Shown here: positions 12,001 to 27,000 of the stretch, piece after piece
How the letters are laid out: each line of letters opens with the position of its first letter
Position numbering within the stretch: the stretch's first letter is position 1
Origin: an uncultured Akkermansia sp.
Lineage (GTDB): Bacteria; Verrucomicrobiota; Verrucomicrobiia; Verrucomicrobiales; Akkermansiaceae
Direction: 5' to 3'
DNA length: 64,000 nt
Assembly: GCA_947626545.1 (NCBI GenBank)
Contig: CANQSS010000001.1
Location: 1-64,000 of the forward strand
Position numbers and translations under genes: made by a program
Notes under the pieces: model-generated
The model's database searches: none
What the model saw: the letters and a program-made list of their open reading frames with translations, nothing else
What the model was told of the DNA's origin: nothing

Positions 12001-15000
12001 CGACCCAAGGCTCAGGTTCTTGCCGCTCTCGCCGCCGAATGCACTCGTCAGGGTCACCGCTCCGCCTCCCGTGGTCAGATCGGTCTCAACCTTCGTGCCG
12101 GATGTCGCCGTCTCGCCAGTCAGCTTCAGCATGCCGCCGCCGCTGATCGTGCCCTCTGTGTTGGCCAGACTCGTGGCGCTCATGGTGCCGCCCAGCTCCA
12201 GGCTGCTGTCCACCTTCAGCGTGCCCACGCTCGCGCTGCTGCCGTTGTAGGTGAAGGTGCCCACGGTCAGTCCGGTCGTCGCGCTCAGCGCACCGCTGTA
12301 CTCACCGCCGTTCACGATCAGGCTGTTCGCCTTCACCGTGCCGCCATCGCCGTCGAGTTTCGCCAGCGTGGCGGTATCACCGCTCAGCTCCAACGCACCG
12401 CCGTCATGCAGCGTCGTCGTGCCGGTTGCATTCACCGCACCTCCCAGCACCAGCATGCCCTTGTTCACCTCGACATCCGCGCCCGCAAAGCCACCGCTGA
12501 TGGTCTGCTTGCCCTCGCCGTTCATGGTCAGGTTCACGTTCTCGCCCACGCTCGCCGCCGTGCTCTTCTCGCCCGCCGTCAGCAGCACCAGCGTTCCCGT
12601 GCCGGTGATCTTCCCGGCAGTCCCACCGTTCAGCGAGCCCACTTGGTAGGCCCTATCGCCAAGATCCAACGTACCTGCTGCCGCAAAGTTTACCTCGTAG
12701 CCGGCAAAGGCGTCCGTATCCTCCGTCTGCAGGCTCAGGGTCGCCTCCCCTCCGAAGGTCACCGTACCGGTATCGCCCTCATCGACGCTTCCCTTCACGT
12801 TGAAGGAGCCTGTGCCCTTCAGGGTGAGCTTGTTCCCTCCGAGGGTGAGCTTCCCGCTGTGGTCAATGCCGCCAGTCGTCTCGAAGTTGACGCTTGCATC
12901 CGCATCCAGCGTCAAATCCCAGCCGAGCTTCACGGTACCTTCTTCTGCCGGATCCGCAACGAGTGCGCCGCCGTCGCCCACGCCCGTTCCCGCAAGGTGC
13001 AAGGTGTGTCCGCTCTGGGCGAGTGCCGTGTCGCCGGATGTTCCGATGCCCAGCGTGCTGCCGGCTTCGACGTAAATCTCATTGAAGGCAGGCAGGTAGG
13101 CGTCCTCCGGACCGTCATGTACGCCGATGGTCGATCCCCCACGCAGTTTCAAGCTGCCCACGGTTCCTGCTCCCGGCTCCGAACTACCCATCAGAGCACC
13201 TAAGAGTGCAGCAGTCTTCTCGCCGTGACCTCCCGCACCTTCCGTTCTCAAGTCTAGGTTGCTCAGCACCAAGGCACCCTCACCTGTGAGACTGTTGCCA
13301 TCCGCACTCTGCCAGCCGGTCTCCGTCTTCACGACGAGTTCGGCGTCCTTGTTGAGTGTCACTGCACCCAGGCTGAGGGTACCATCCTCACCGCTAATCT
13401 CCACGATGCTGTCGGCCTCGCCCTCTTCGCCCATCTTGCCGTCGCCGATGGTCATGCCCTTCAGACTGAGCGTACCCGTGAGGCTCTGCTTCCCTGCGGT
13501 CGCAACATTCAGGGTGAGGTGGCCGTTGCCGATCGTGCTGCCGATCGTGCTCGTGCCCGTAAGATTGAGCGTGCCGTAGCCGTCGATCGTGCCGTCGGTC
13601 AGGTCCCCCGCGCTGTCCAGCGTGAGGCTGACGCCCTTATTCGCGTCCTCCTTGCCAATGGTCAGCGTACCGGTATTGAGCGTCAGCGTGCCGAGGCTGG
13701 CCTCCGCCGTGGTGTTGAGCACGAGGGTGGCGCCATTCCCAATCGTCGTTCCGGTCGCACTCAGCGTCGCGCCAGCCGCCATCGTCAGCGTCGCACCTTC
13801 GCCCACCTTCAGCGCGCCGCCCGTGAAGCTGCCGCCGAATTCGGATGTCTTATCCGCAGCCTTCTCGCCCGTGTAGGTAAGTCCCAACCCGCCGCTGATA
13901 CTCACGGCGCAATTCTCAAAGGCTCCCACTATCAACTCGCCGGTGCCGCCCATCATGTTGCCTCCCGCCAGGGTGCCCACCGTCAGCTTATCCGATACGC
14001 CCACGATGCCGTTCACCGTCAGCGTCCCCGCCACCTCGCTCTCTCCCGCGAAGCTCTGCGACATGCCCGTCACAACCACGTTCACGCCCTCACCGAAGCT
14101 CACGTTCGTGACCTTGGCGGTCGTGCTGGCTTCGATGGTGAGTGTCACGGTCCCTTCCGCGGTCACCTTGCCGTTGCTGCCGTTGATGCCGTTGACCGTC
14201 AGGCCGTCGTCCGCCAAGCTCAGCGTGCCAACATTCGCCTTGTCCTCGCCCGCAAAGTTCAGCGCACTGAGTTTGCGCGTCACCGTCACGCCAGCGCCAT
14301 CCGCAGGCTTCTCCAGCGTCAGCGTACCGCCCTTGCCGATGGTGAAGCTGTCGCCGTTCACATTGCCGTTCACGGTCATGCCGCTATTCAGGGTGATGCC
14401 GCTGCCGCTCGCCAAGTTCAGGTCGCCCGTCACGGTCAGGGTGTCACTCACACCCGTCTGCGCGCCGATGGTGTAGTTCCCCTTCTGAACGGTCAGGTCG
14501 CCGGTCTCAATCGCGCCATCGATGGTAACCTCCGTGCTGGGAGCTGTCGCCGCCAGGATCACGTTCTTCTCCTGGAAGCCCGACTGCCAGTTGGACTTCT
14601 CACCCGTGCTGGCGATCGTCCATTCCTCGTTCGCCTCGTCATCCTTCGACCAGGTCAGCGTCCCAGTCTCCTCCGCACTCCCCTCGAAGGTCACCGTGCT
14701 GTCGAGCGCCGTCCATGTCAGGGTACCATTCTCACTCACCTCGAACGTGAAGTTGCTGTTCAGGCTGTTGCTGTGGGCGCCATCGGTGAACTTCAGCTCG
14801 ATGCCGCTCAGCCCGCTTAGCTCGCTCAGCTTCTCGCTGTCGAACAGCGCCAAGCCCTCGTTGTCCACACCCATACCCGTGACGGCATCCCAGATCGCCT
14901 CGCTGCTCAGTTGCAGCGTCAGCTTGTGATCCAAGCTTACCGCGCCACTCAGACTAAGTTTCGCACCATCGAGAGCGTTGTCCTTATATGCCAGCGCGCT

Positions 15001-18000
15001 CAGGTCGAGCATGGCGTCGCCGGCCAGGCTGAAGGCGCCCACCGCCAGACTATTCTCATTCTCACCCTCCAGCCTCAGCGTGCTGCCGCCCGCCAGTCGC
15101 AGGCTCGTCAGCGAAGTACGCGCTTCCACGCTCTTCACAACCATGCTGCCGCCCAGCTCCAGCTTGCCCGTGCCGCTCAGTTTCTCAATGCTGCCGCCGC
15201 CGGTCAATACCAACGTACCGCTGCCATCCACGCTCACGTCCTTCCAGTCAATCGCCTTCGTGAATTCCTGACTGCCATCCGCATTGCTGTTGGAGTACGT
15301 CAGCGACGCGTTCTCCACCGTGCCCGCATAGCTGGCTGTACCCGCCGTGCCGTTCAGGGTGATGGTGTTACCACCGCCATTGATGGCATTGCTGCCGTTC
15401 GTGCCGTTCAGGCTCGTGGCCGTAATGCCGCCTTTCAGCGTCAGGCTGCTGGCAGTGCGCTCGAAGCTCACCGCTCCAAGGTTGCCCGCACTCACAGTCA
15501 ATTCGCCATTCAGCGTCGTACCCGTCACAGTCACATTGCCGCTGAGGATCTGTGTGCCGTCCACCGTCAGCTTCAGACTGCTCCCATCATCGGCACTACC
15601 GACCGTGCCGGCAAAGCTGCCATCGCCCTTCAGCGCCAAGGTGCCCTTGCCGGTGATCTTGCTGCTTCCCGACGTACCGCTCAGGTCAGTCACCGTCAGG
15701 GTAGTGTCATCACCGCCCAGCGTCACCGTGCCCGTCAGATCCAATCCGTCCCTGAAGGTCGTCGTGCCGTTCACTTTCAACGTGCCCGTCACGCTGCCCT
15801 CGCCGCCGATGACACCGCCCTCGTCGAGCGTCAGCGTGCCGCCGACCGTCAGACCCGTCAAACCATTCTGCGCCGCCTTGAGGCTCAGTTCGCCACCGCT
15901 CAGCGTGAAGCTGCCGTCCACCGTGCCGCTGAATTCGCCATCACCGTTCGTCACCGTGATGTTGGCGTTCACTCTGCCCGTGGTCGCCGTGCCAGCCAGG
16001 TTACCGACCGCGATGCCCCCAATCTGGTTCTGCACCGTGCCATTCTCGCCCACCGTCAGCGTACCCATGTACCCGCTCGTGCTCAGCGAAACCGTACCCT
16101 CCTTGACCTCCATCTCGCCCTCGCTAGTCAGCCCGCGCACCTCGCCGCTGCCCTCCACGACCAACTTGGTGCCCTTGCCCAAGTCTGCAGAAGTCAGCTT
16201 GTTCGCCTCACCCTTCAGTGTCAGGGTCAATCCGGGGGAAACCTCCGTACCCTCCAACACCAGCGCGCCGTTCAGGCCGCCGTTCAGCTGATGATCCGTG
16301 AGATTCCCCTGCACGGTCAACGTGCCCACGGTGAGCAAGCCGTTGAACTTGCTGGCCGCCGTCGCGCCCTTGATGATCAAGTTGCCGCTGGAGCTGAGCG
16401 CCTTAGTCACTTTCTCGTCCTGCTGCAGGTTGTCAATCGTCAGGTCACCGCTCCAATCCATCTGGCCGCCGTTCACGGTCAGCGCGCCCGTGATATTCTT
16501 CGCGCCCGTGCCGAACAGGTTCAGCGCGCTGCTGTCTTTCAGCTCCACACTGGTCAGGGTCGCGCCGCCGGTCACATCCAACTGCGCACGGTCACTCAGA
16601 GTCACAGCGCCCAAGGTATTGCTCGTACCCGTCAGCCGCACTTCCGCCTGTCCGCTCAGGGTCACAGCCTGTCCCTCGCTCAGCGTGTTGCTCGTGCTGC
16701 CATTCATCGCCAGCGAGCCGTCGCTCATCGTCAATGCGCCCGTCACGGTGTTGGTCGTGCCCGTCATGGTCAGGCTCGCATCGTCACCACTGATGTCTAG
16801 GGTGCTTCTCAGCGTGTTGGCCGCGCCGGTCATCTCCAGGCTGCTTGTCTTGCCGCTGATGGTGACGGCCCCACTGAGGCTGTTGCTCTCCGCTCCGTTC
16901 ATCTCCAGCGTCACGCCTTTCTCAGCGATCTCCAATGCCTTGCTGATGAACACATTCTTGGCTTCTCCTTCCGCTTTGCCGCCTAGGGTCAGGATCGAGT
17001 TGCCGTCCAGCTTCACCTTGCCGCCCAGCGTCAGGGTATCCGCAGCATCGCTATTCGCGCCGGTGAGGCTCAGGCTGCCGCCGCCGCTCACGGTCAGGCT
17101 CTTGTCCTTATTGAACGCGCCCTTCAGCGTGAAGCCGCTGCCCGTGCCCGTGTAGGTCAAATCTGTGCTGATCTTGCCGCCGAACTCTCCACTCGCCGCC
17201 AGCGTCAGGGAGCCCGCGCCCGTGATCTCACCGCCCGTGCCGTCCCCGCTCAGGGCATTCAGCGTCAGGGTCGCTCCCAAGCCGATGCTCACGCTGCCGC
17301 CGTTCAGCACCAAGACGCCCAGCACGCCGCCCTTCTCCAGGCTGACGATTGTGCCCTTAGCCTCATCATCATTCACCGTCAGCGTGCCGCCGTAGCTGGA
17401 AACTCCGCTGCCGCTCAGCGCCGTCTTCAGGGTGAACGTCGTCCCGCCTTCCACGGTCAAGTCGCCATTGCCGATCAGGTTTCCGTACACGGTCACCGTT
17501 CCCTTGCCGCCGAAGGTCGCGTCTGCCGCCAGATTGAGCTGCCCTTCATAAGCCTTGTTGGTTTTCTCATTCTCATCACCGATCGTGATCGAATGCATTC
17601 CCTCCTCCCCACTGGCAGTGAAGCTGTAGGCAGTTTCACTCACGGTCATGCTGTTCACCTGGATCTCACCGGCGTAGGTGATATCGTGCACACTGCTAAC
17701 ATTGTTAAAGAGAACGTCACGTCCCGCCTGGAACGGCGTGGTGTGCCCATTCTGTCCGAGGTACCAGTCGTTCTTATCGTCATCATTCTTCGCCTCCCAT
17801 ACATTATCGCTCTCCTCACCTTCCCCCAGTCCGCTCCACACCAGCTGGTTGCCCACCTTCTGGTAGTGGATGAGCCCTTGCTCATCGAGGAACAGGTCAT
17901 ACAAGTCATCGGTGCCCTCACTCAGGTTGAACCCAACCTGATGCACCCATCTCGCGTCATGTCCATTAATGGTGAAGAGTTTGTAAGTCGCTTCTCCCGT

Positions 18001-21000
18001 GCTCTCCGCCGCAGATTTCAAGAAGCCGAGCGCATTCGCATCCAGCACAATATCCAGGCTACGGTTGTCTTCCAGAGTTCCATCATCCTTGAAAAGTCCC
18101 GTAACATCGTTGAGCACAATCCCCGTCCCTTGCGACAGGCTGGTCAGCGTGATGCCCAACTGCGCCGCACCGTCGATCACCACCGTGTCGAAGTTGAAGT
18201 CGTTCGCTCCCAGCGTCAGCTTGCCGTCCCCGAGCGTCAACTGCGTCAGCGAGCCAGTCATCCCCGTGATCGTGGTAACTGTATCGACACTGTCCGCAGC
18301 CAGCTCCAACGCACGCGTGCCTTCCGTACCCGTCGCATTCAAGCTGCCAATCACGCCGCCGCCATTCAGCGTCAACCCGCCCTTGCTCAGCGTCACCTCC
18401 GCGACATTCTCCGCACCCGCTGCGCCCAGCGCCGCCGCCAGCGTCAGCGTGCCCCCGCCGCTCACCGTCACATTCTTGCCTGTGTAGTGGGTCAGGTTGG
18501 ACGCTCCCTCGCTCGCGTAAACCAACACACTGCTAATATCTGTCGCGGAGCTCTCCGTCGCTCCCGTCAGCGTCAACGTGCCGCCCGTGATCGTTCCGTT
18601 TTCACCCAAACTCGCCGCCGATACCGTGCCGTTGATGGTGAGGCTCTTCCCCGCCGTCACATCCAGCTTCCCGCTCAATAACGCATCCTTCAATGTGCCT
18701 CCATCGGTCAGCGTCAGGTCTCCCGCCGTAATCGTGCCGCTGTAATTTGCCGCCGCGGTGATGATCAGTTCGTCGGCCCCGGCGTCTACCTCCGTTCCAT
18801 CCGAACCCTCCAGGCTCGCCAGCGTACCGCCATTCGTCAATATCAGCTTGCCGGCTTCCACCGTAGCTTGCGTGCTACTTCCGCCAAGCGTAATCGTCAA
18901 CTCTTTCGCGCCCTCCAACAGCTTCAGCTCCGACCCCGTGAAGCTACCCAGCGACGCTGCATGACTTCCCTGGTAGGTCAGGTTGCTGCCAATAGTCACC
19001 GAGCTGTTCACATCAACGTTATCGTTGTCCAGCGTCAGCGTGCCCGTGCTCCCCGTTGCAATGCTGCCGGTCGTGCCTTGCAGGTTCGTCGCCGTCATCG
19101 TGCCATTGAGCGTCAGCGTCCCGTCCAGAGTCAACGTTCCCACATTGCCATCGCCCGTGGTCCCGTTAAACGTGAAGCTGGCTCCGCTTCCCACCGTCAA
19201 CCCGCCTGCCGTCAGCGTACCGCCGTACGTACCGCCGTCGTGAGAATCGCCAGCGCCCTGCACCGTCAGCGTGTTGGTCGCCGTCACCTTGCCGTCCGTC
19301 TGGTCCACGGTGCTGCTCAGGCTATCCAGCGTGACACTAGCCGCGCTCAGCACCAGCTCGCCACCGTCCACCGTCACACCCTTCAACACGGTATCACTCT
19401 CCACCGTCAGCTTGCCGCCCTTCACCGTCAGAGCTCCGTCAATGGCGTTACTGCCACTCAGCGTGAAGCTACCCGAGCCGTCCACACCTGCGGCAACAGT
19501 TCCCGTGTACGTGAAGTCCACACCGATCTCGCCGCTGAAGGTACCTTTGTTGCCGCTGAATTCCAGCTTTAACGCGCTATCCGTAACGTTTTCGACATTC
19601 TTGATGCTGCCACTGCCCGTCAGGTCGTTCACCGTCAGCGTGGCGCCGGTACCGGGGGCCTCCTCGACGCCCTTCTTGCCCAGCGTTACGGCCGCGCCCA
19701 CATCCAACTTGCCAATCGCACCACCCTTCTCGATGGTCGTAGCGGCATTCACATCCAGCGTACCCTTACCTTCCAGCTCACCCGTGATGGTGGTCGTGCC
19801 GCTCAGTGTCAGCGTGTTGCCCGTCGCCAAATTCGTTGCACCAATGGAGTTGCTCGGGCCGCTCAGCGTCAGAGTCGTTTCAGGCGCGCCATCCATCGTG
19901 ATTGCGCCTTTGAATGTACCTTCCAAGGTCTGCTCACCACCGCTCAGCGTCAACTTCTCCAGAGTCACCGCACCGCCGTAACTGCCGCTGCCGTTCTTGA
20001 TGGTCAAGGTAGCGTCATCGTTGTCGATCTTCCCGCTACCAGCCAGCGTTCCGACCTCCAAGTTATCCGTCCAATCCAGCGTACCACTGTCGAAGGTCAA
20101 CGTGCCCGTGATTTCCTTCGTGCCCTCATCGCCGAACGTGAGGCTGCCGCCGGACAGCTCAACGCCGCCGGTCACCTTGCTGCTCCCACTGCCGCTCAAG
20201 GTCAGCGATTGGTCAGTGCTCAGCGTCAACGTTCCCCCCTCCAAGGTCACCGTCGCGCCAGTCAGCGTCAGACTGCCTTTCTGCAGCTCCAAAGTATGTC
20301 CACTTTCTTCTCCACCGAAGGACACCGTGCCTGTCCCCTCCGTTCCAACGGTCAAACTACCGCCGTTGCTGTTCATCGTCAGCGTCCCGCCCGTGAAGTT
20401 CTTCACCACGAATGTTCCCGTTCCCGTGTAGGTCAGGTTCGTGTTCAAGTTGCCGAAGAACGTGCCCACGTCCGTACCTTCATCCCCGCCGGCATACGCC
20501 AGCGTCAAAGTAGCACCTGCTCCCGTCAGCTTGGTCTCTGTGTCGCCTGCCAGGTCGCCGATCGTATTTTCACCACTCAGCTCCACCTCACCGGTGAGCG
20601 TCAACAGACCCCCACCCGTGAGCCCGCTCAGCTTGCCGTCCTTCATGCTCAGCTCGCCGCCCGCCTTCACCTCGGCTTTCGTCACCGTGATGGGATCAAG
20701 ATCACTCTCGGTGCCGCTCAGAGTCAGTTTGCCCTTGTTCTCCACCGTCGCACTCGCGATGGACACAACACTCCCCGTGAACTCCTGGCTCGCCGCCTCG
20801 CCCGCGCCGTTCACCGTGATGGTCAGAGCATCCACCGTGCCGCTGAACTTGTTGTTCTCCGCATCATTGCCCGTGATCGTGATTTCACCCGTCAGCGTAC
20901 CAGCCTTGCCAGCCACACCGCTCACACTCAGACTTACAGTACCGTTCACGTGGGCAGTATCACCCGCCAAGCTCAGGCTTCCGCTCAGCGTGCCGGTCAG

Positions 21001-24000
21001 ATCCACATAACCGTCCGCCGTCAGGTCGCCGGTGCCATCGCCCGTCAGCGTCACCGTCAGCTTATCCTCACCTCGACCCGTGCTTCCGCCGGTCACAGTA
21101 TTGGTTCCGTCTTTCACGTCATTCACCGCCAGACTCACCGCTCCCGTCGCCGTCAGCGTGCCACCGTCCAACGTAATCGTGCCCTCGTACTTGCCATCAC
21201 CCTGCTCCAGCTTCTGGTCGATGGTCATCGCACCCATCAGCGTCAGGTTGCCCTTGCCGGTCAACGTCCCCGTCACATGCGTCGTCACGCCAAACGTCGT
21301 CTCGGTGCTTTCACCCAGTTCCAGGCTACTCACCGTCAGGCTGTCAGTCCCCGCCGCAGCCTCAAAGCTGTAGCCGCTGTACGTCACGTCCATCGCCCCC
21401 GCAGTGATATTCCCGGACACCTGCACCCCAAGATTCTTGGAACCCGCATCAGTGAAGTGAACAATCGCATTATCGTAATACTCGACCAGTCTCCCCGTCT
21501 TGAGCTGCCAGTCGTCTTTCTGCTCATCGTTCTTCTCCCACGTGTTGTCATTTCCCATCCAAGTAATGCCCGATGCCGCCTCATTTTCGTAATGCAGCAT
21601 ACCATCGTTGCCCAAATACAGGTCGTAACCGTCGAGGCATTTCACGTCTGCGAGGCCGAGACTGGCTTCCAAATTGCTAATGAGAGTACTGAGAGTCTCC
21701 TCTGGTTCGCTCAGATCAAAGATCTTCCAAGTATAAGAATTCTCCTTCTTGTCTTGATTTGCGATATCCGTCTCAATGAGCTTCTGAAGATTCGTAAGCG
21801 TCAGCTTGTGGCTTTCTCCTTCGAACCCGCTCAGCTTGACGGTCGCGCTCGTGTACAAGTCACCAGAGTCTCCCTTCTTATTCAAGCTCAAGCCCAGATC
21901 CAGCGTAGCGTTACCATTCAGCGTCAGTGTTCCGAAATCGAAGGCGTTAGCCGAAGAAGCGCCCAGCGTCAGCTTGGAGCCTCCAGCCAGCTTCAGCGCC
22001 GTCAGGCTGCCGCTGCCCATTGTATCGATGGTGGTCGTACCCTCCAAGCTCAGCGCACGTGTCGTGCTATCCCCAGAGCCGCCCCCCAGGCTGTTGATGT
22101 GACCGCCATGCGTCAGCTCCAGCGTACCCTGCGTCAGCACCACACTCGCGTTAATGCCCGTGGCAACGCCGCCCTCCAGCTTGCTCAGCGTCAGCGTCTT
22201 CTCAGAGCTCACCGTCACACTGCTGCCTCCGAAGTTGCTCAGCGTGGCATCATCACTGCCGGCAAACTCCAACGCCGTGGTAATCGAACCGGCGTAATTG
22301 ATGGATGTCTCACCACCGTTCTCCAGTTTCAGCGTACCACCGCCGTCAATCGTGCCGGTCTGCTCTGCACCAATCAGATTCTTCACCGTCACGGTCTTGG
22401 TGCTCTCTATCATCAGCTTGGAGCCAGTGCTGCTCAAGGTCAGGCTATCCACACTGCTCGCATCTGCCAGTTTCAGCGTGCCATTCTCACCTTTCACCTC
22501 CACACTACCGAGCGTCTGCGCCACCGAGAAGCTGTGCGTACCGGCCTCAATGGTCAGGTTCGCATGCGCACCGTCTCCGCTCGCCGACAGCTGACCTCCA
22601 AAGTTGGATGTCGCACCGGTCAGCGTCAGGCTGTTCGCCTCATCTTCACCCAGCTTCAACGTGCCATTACCCGACAACGTACCCAGCTTCAGCGCGCCGC
22701 TGCCCGTCACGGTCGCGCTATCACCAATGCTCAGCGTACCCGTGAATGCACTGCCGCCCTCCTTACCCGTGGAGAGGGTGAGGCTGCCCTGAGCATCCAG
22801 CTTGCCGGCGCCCGTCAACTGCTCCACTTTGTTGTTCGTACCACTTCCGCTCACCACCAGGGTGTCATTCGTACTGTTCAGGCTCGCCTCGCTCACGGAG
22901 ATGGCTTCCGTACCGCTCAGCGTGAGGCTCGTCGTAGCACCGCCCTCCATCGTGATCGCGCCGCTGAAGCCACCGCTCAAGGTTTGCTGACCGCCCTGCA
23001 CCGTCAGGGTGCCAAGTGTCACCTGACCCGTGTAATCTGCCTTCTCCGTGCCGGTGATCGTCAAGTTGTGCGTCCCCGACCCCGCCACCGTACCCAGCGT
23101 GCCCTTGCCCGACAGGCCCTTCACCGTGAGATCACCATCCCACACCAACTCGCTCGATCCGTCCAGCGTCACCAGACCGTCCACCTTGTTCGTGGCATTC
23201 GAATCCGTGAAGGTCAGCGTCGCGTTGCCGCTAAGCGTGACTGCTCCCACCGTGTTCTCGCTCGTGCCGCTCAGCTTCAGCTTGCCCTTCATGCCGCCGC
23301 CATCAACATCGCCGCTAGCAATGGCGCCAACCTTCACCGTCGTCGTACCCTCACCGCCCAGCACCAACGTGCCGTCCGCAGCCACATCCACAGTCGTGTT
23401 AGTGGTAGTCAGGTCGATCGTGTTTCCTTCGGCAGCGGTCTTCGTCAGCGTCAGCGTGCCCTGCGTCACCGTCAGCGCCTTGCCCGTGAATGCACCGCTC
23501 AGCTCGAAGCTGCCAGTAGCCGCATCGTATTCGAACCCACTGCTGATGGCGCCGCCGAAGCTGCCCTTGATAGCTGTGAGCTTCAACGTGCCGTCGCCGC
23601 TAATCGAGCCGTCTCCATTCTCCCCGTCGTGCGTCAGCTCCGCCACCGTCAGCTCCGTCGTGCCCTTGCTCAAGTTCAGCGTAGCGGCTTTCTCCACCGT
23701 CAGACTCGCCGTTTCACCTCCCTTCGCGAAGATACTCGTGCCGCTCGTGATCGTCAAGCTCGTCAGCTTGCCCGACATCTCACCGACGCTGCTGGTGCTG
23801 CCACCGAGTGTCAACTGCCCGGCTGCCGTACCATCTTCGCCGCCCGCCTTCAGTTCCGTGATGTGGCCACCGGCGTTCAAGCTCAGCATGCCCTTGCCCT
23901 TCGTCACATCCAATGCAGCGCCAGCACCGCCGAAGGCCTCGGTCAGCGTCGCATTCCCGCTGCCGGTGTAAGTCAGCTTCGTCTGCACAGAGGCTCCAAC

Positions 24001-27000
24001 ATCCATCGTCCCGGTGTTATTCAGCACCAACGTGCCCACATCACCACTCCCCCTGCCCACGATCTCGCCCGCACTCTTGCTGTCGGCGGTCACCGACGTC
24101 GTCACCGTCAACTGCGCACCTGCCCCCAGCGTCAGCTCGCTGCTACCCACCGCCAAGGTACCGATCGTGTTCTCCGCACCCGTGATTTCCACACCACCGG
24201 CGAGTGCCAGCGTACCAGTGCCGGTCAAGCTCGTCAGAGTCACACTTGCATCGTCAGCATTGCTGCCCAGCGTCAAGGTGCTGGTTCCGTTCACCGTCGC
24301 GCTGTCAATGGACACACTGCTCCCCGTAAACTTCTGGCTCGCCGCCTTAGCGTTCGAACCCACCACGATGGTCAGCCCACTGACCGCGCCCTTGAACTCG
24401 CTTCCAATATTCCCCGTGATGGTGATGTCGCCCTCCAGCGTACCATTCTCGCCGCTCACGCCCACCACGCTCAGGTCACTTGCCGTAACCGTCGTAGTCG
24501 TGACAGCGCCAACGCCGTCCGCATCCCGCGCCAGCGTCAGCACACCGGTCGTGTCACTCAACTCGCCGCTCAGGCTCAGTATACCCTTCGCCGTCAACGC
24601 GCCGGAGCCACTCAACCCCGCCGTCAAGCCCTTATCGCCCGTGCCCACCAACGTGTTACCTGCGGTGTTGTTCACCGTAATGGCTTTGCTCAGCTCACCA
24701 CCCGCCGTCAGGCTGCCGCCGTCCAGCGTGATCGTACCCATGTAGGCATCCTTGGCGACCGAGTCACCACTCGAAGCCACCAGATCACCCGTGATGGTCA
24801 TGCTGCCACCCGTCGTCAGCTTCATGTTGCCCATGCCCGTCAGCGTACCCGTCACCGTGGTACCCACCGCAAAGGTCGTGGTGCCGCTTGCGTCCGTCGC
24901 CTTCAACTCCAGGCTGCTCACCTGCAGAGTGTCAGTAGTTGCTGAATCATCGTCCGCCTGGAACGCGTACCCATTCACCTTCACCGTCATCTTGCCGGCA
25001 ACGATACCATCGTGAAGTTTCACGACTCCGTCTGCTCCCTTGCCCGTCTCCGTGAACTTCACATTGTTGCTTGCCTCGAAGTGCGTCGCAATATCTTTGT
25101 TGTCGCTGCTATGAATGGTCCAATCCTCATCGTCTTGCGTTACAGCTTCCCCGGCCACCTTCGTATTCCAGACGCCGTTGCCGCCCTGCCCATTCCAAGT
25201 GAGGTCACCGGTAAGCGTCTCGTACCGCAACACGCCCTGCCCATCCAAGTACAAGTGCTCGCGGTCTGTCTCCTTGTGGCTGCCCAAATCCAAATGGATG
25301 TTGTCTGCGAAGGAAATGCTCCCCCCGGTGAAGAGTCTCTTATTTTCCAAATTTGCCAGAGTGACTCCGTCTGTGCCCAGCACCTCGGACAGGTCGATAT
25401 TCAGCTTGTGGTTATTTGTTGCAGTCAGTGCGTCAACCGTCAGCTGCGTCAGAGGTTCGCCATCACTTTCATCACCAAACCAGCCGACCACCAAATTCGC
25501 ATCTCCATTCTCCGACAGCGTGACATTCCCCAGATTCGCCGCCTGCACCTTTTGCAGATCCATCGTGGATCCGTTGCCAAGGGACAAACTGCCCAGTGCC
25601 GACGGAGTCGATGCCTCCGTATTCTCCCATGTCGTCACCGTCAGCTTCTTGCCATCAGCAATGCTCAGCGCACCACCCGCCGTGAAGCTCGTGAGGTTCG
25701 TGTTCGTCTCCACGCTCACCTCACCGCTCCCCTCTATCTTCAGCGAGGTAACCGTTGTGATGGCTGGCTCTACGGCTCCATCCGCCGCTGTCAACTTCAA
25801 TGTGCCATCCTGAACAGTCAGGTTCGCCAGAGTCCCATAACTCAAGGTCAGACTGGCCGTTTCGCCCATGCTGTTCACCAAGACATCACCCTTCACCTCA
25901 CCGCTCAATGTCACAGCACCATTGCCCGTGTACTCCAGCTTGCTCTCGATGGTGTTCGCGAAGGTCTTATCGGTGCCCGTCGTCAGCTTCAGCGTGCCCG
26001 TGCCCTTGACTGCCCCGCTGTCGGCCAGCTCCGCGGCTTCCACAACCTTACCCGCCGTCGTCGTCAGCTCACCACCTAGCGTCAGCGTACCGCTCAGTGT
26101 GGCAGTTCCCAGAATGCCACTCTTCTCCAGATTCAGGCTTCCTGCCTCAATCTTGCCCTTATCAAAGTCGACACTACCGCTCACCTTCACGCTCTTGCCC
26201 ACCGCACTCAGCGTGCCGGCGGTATCACCGTCCACATTTCCGTCACTCAAGCTCGAGATCGTCACCTCGGTACTCGCACCCAGCGCCAACGTGCCGCCTT
26301 CCAGCGTCACAGTACCCAGCCCGGTATCCGCCCCCACTGTCAGCGTGCCGTTCTTCACGGTCAGCGCACCCTGGATGGCATTCTCGTTCGTCAGAGTGAA
26401 GCTCTGGCTGCCGGTGTAAACCAACATACTCGCGATGGTACCGCCGTACGTACCGCCGCCTCCGGCTGTACTGTAGGCGAGCGTCAGTTCACCAGTGTTG
26501 CCCGCGATGTTGCCGTTGCCTGTCAGGTCCGTCGCCGTCAGCTTACCGCCGTCCAGAGTCAAATTCCCGTTCAGCGTCAGCTTGCCCACACTATTCCCGT
26601 CGCCCGAGTTCTTGAAGGTGAAGCCTTCCGTCCCCGACTCCACGGTGAAGCCACCCGCCTTCAGCGTGCCGCCGTAGCTACCCTTGGTCACCGTCAGGGC
26701 CTTGTCTGTGGCATCCACCGCTCCACCCGCGCCTTGCAGCTCTGCTATGTCTGTAGCGCCATCCAACTTCAACGTGCCGCTGGTCACCGTCACCTTGCCA
26801 AGATGCGTGTCCTCGGTGCTGCTGAATTCCAGCGTGCCCGCGCTTGCCGCCACGGTAAACTCATTACTGGTGTAGCTAGTCCCGCCGAACTTCTGCGTGC
26901 CGGAGCCCGACATCGTGACATGCACACTGCCCAGAGAGCCTCTGTACACCTCATCACCAGCGCCCGTGGTAATCTTCAGATCTGTGGCTCCACTTCCGGC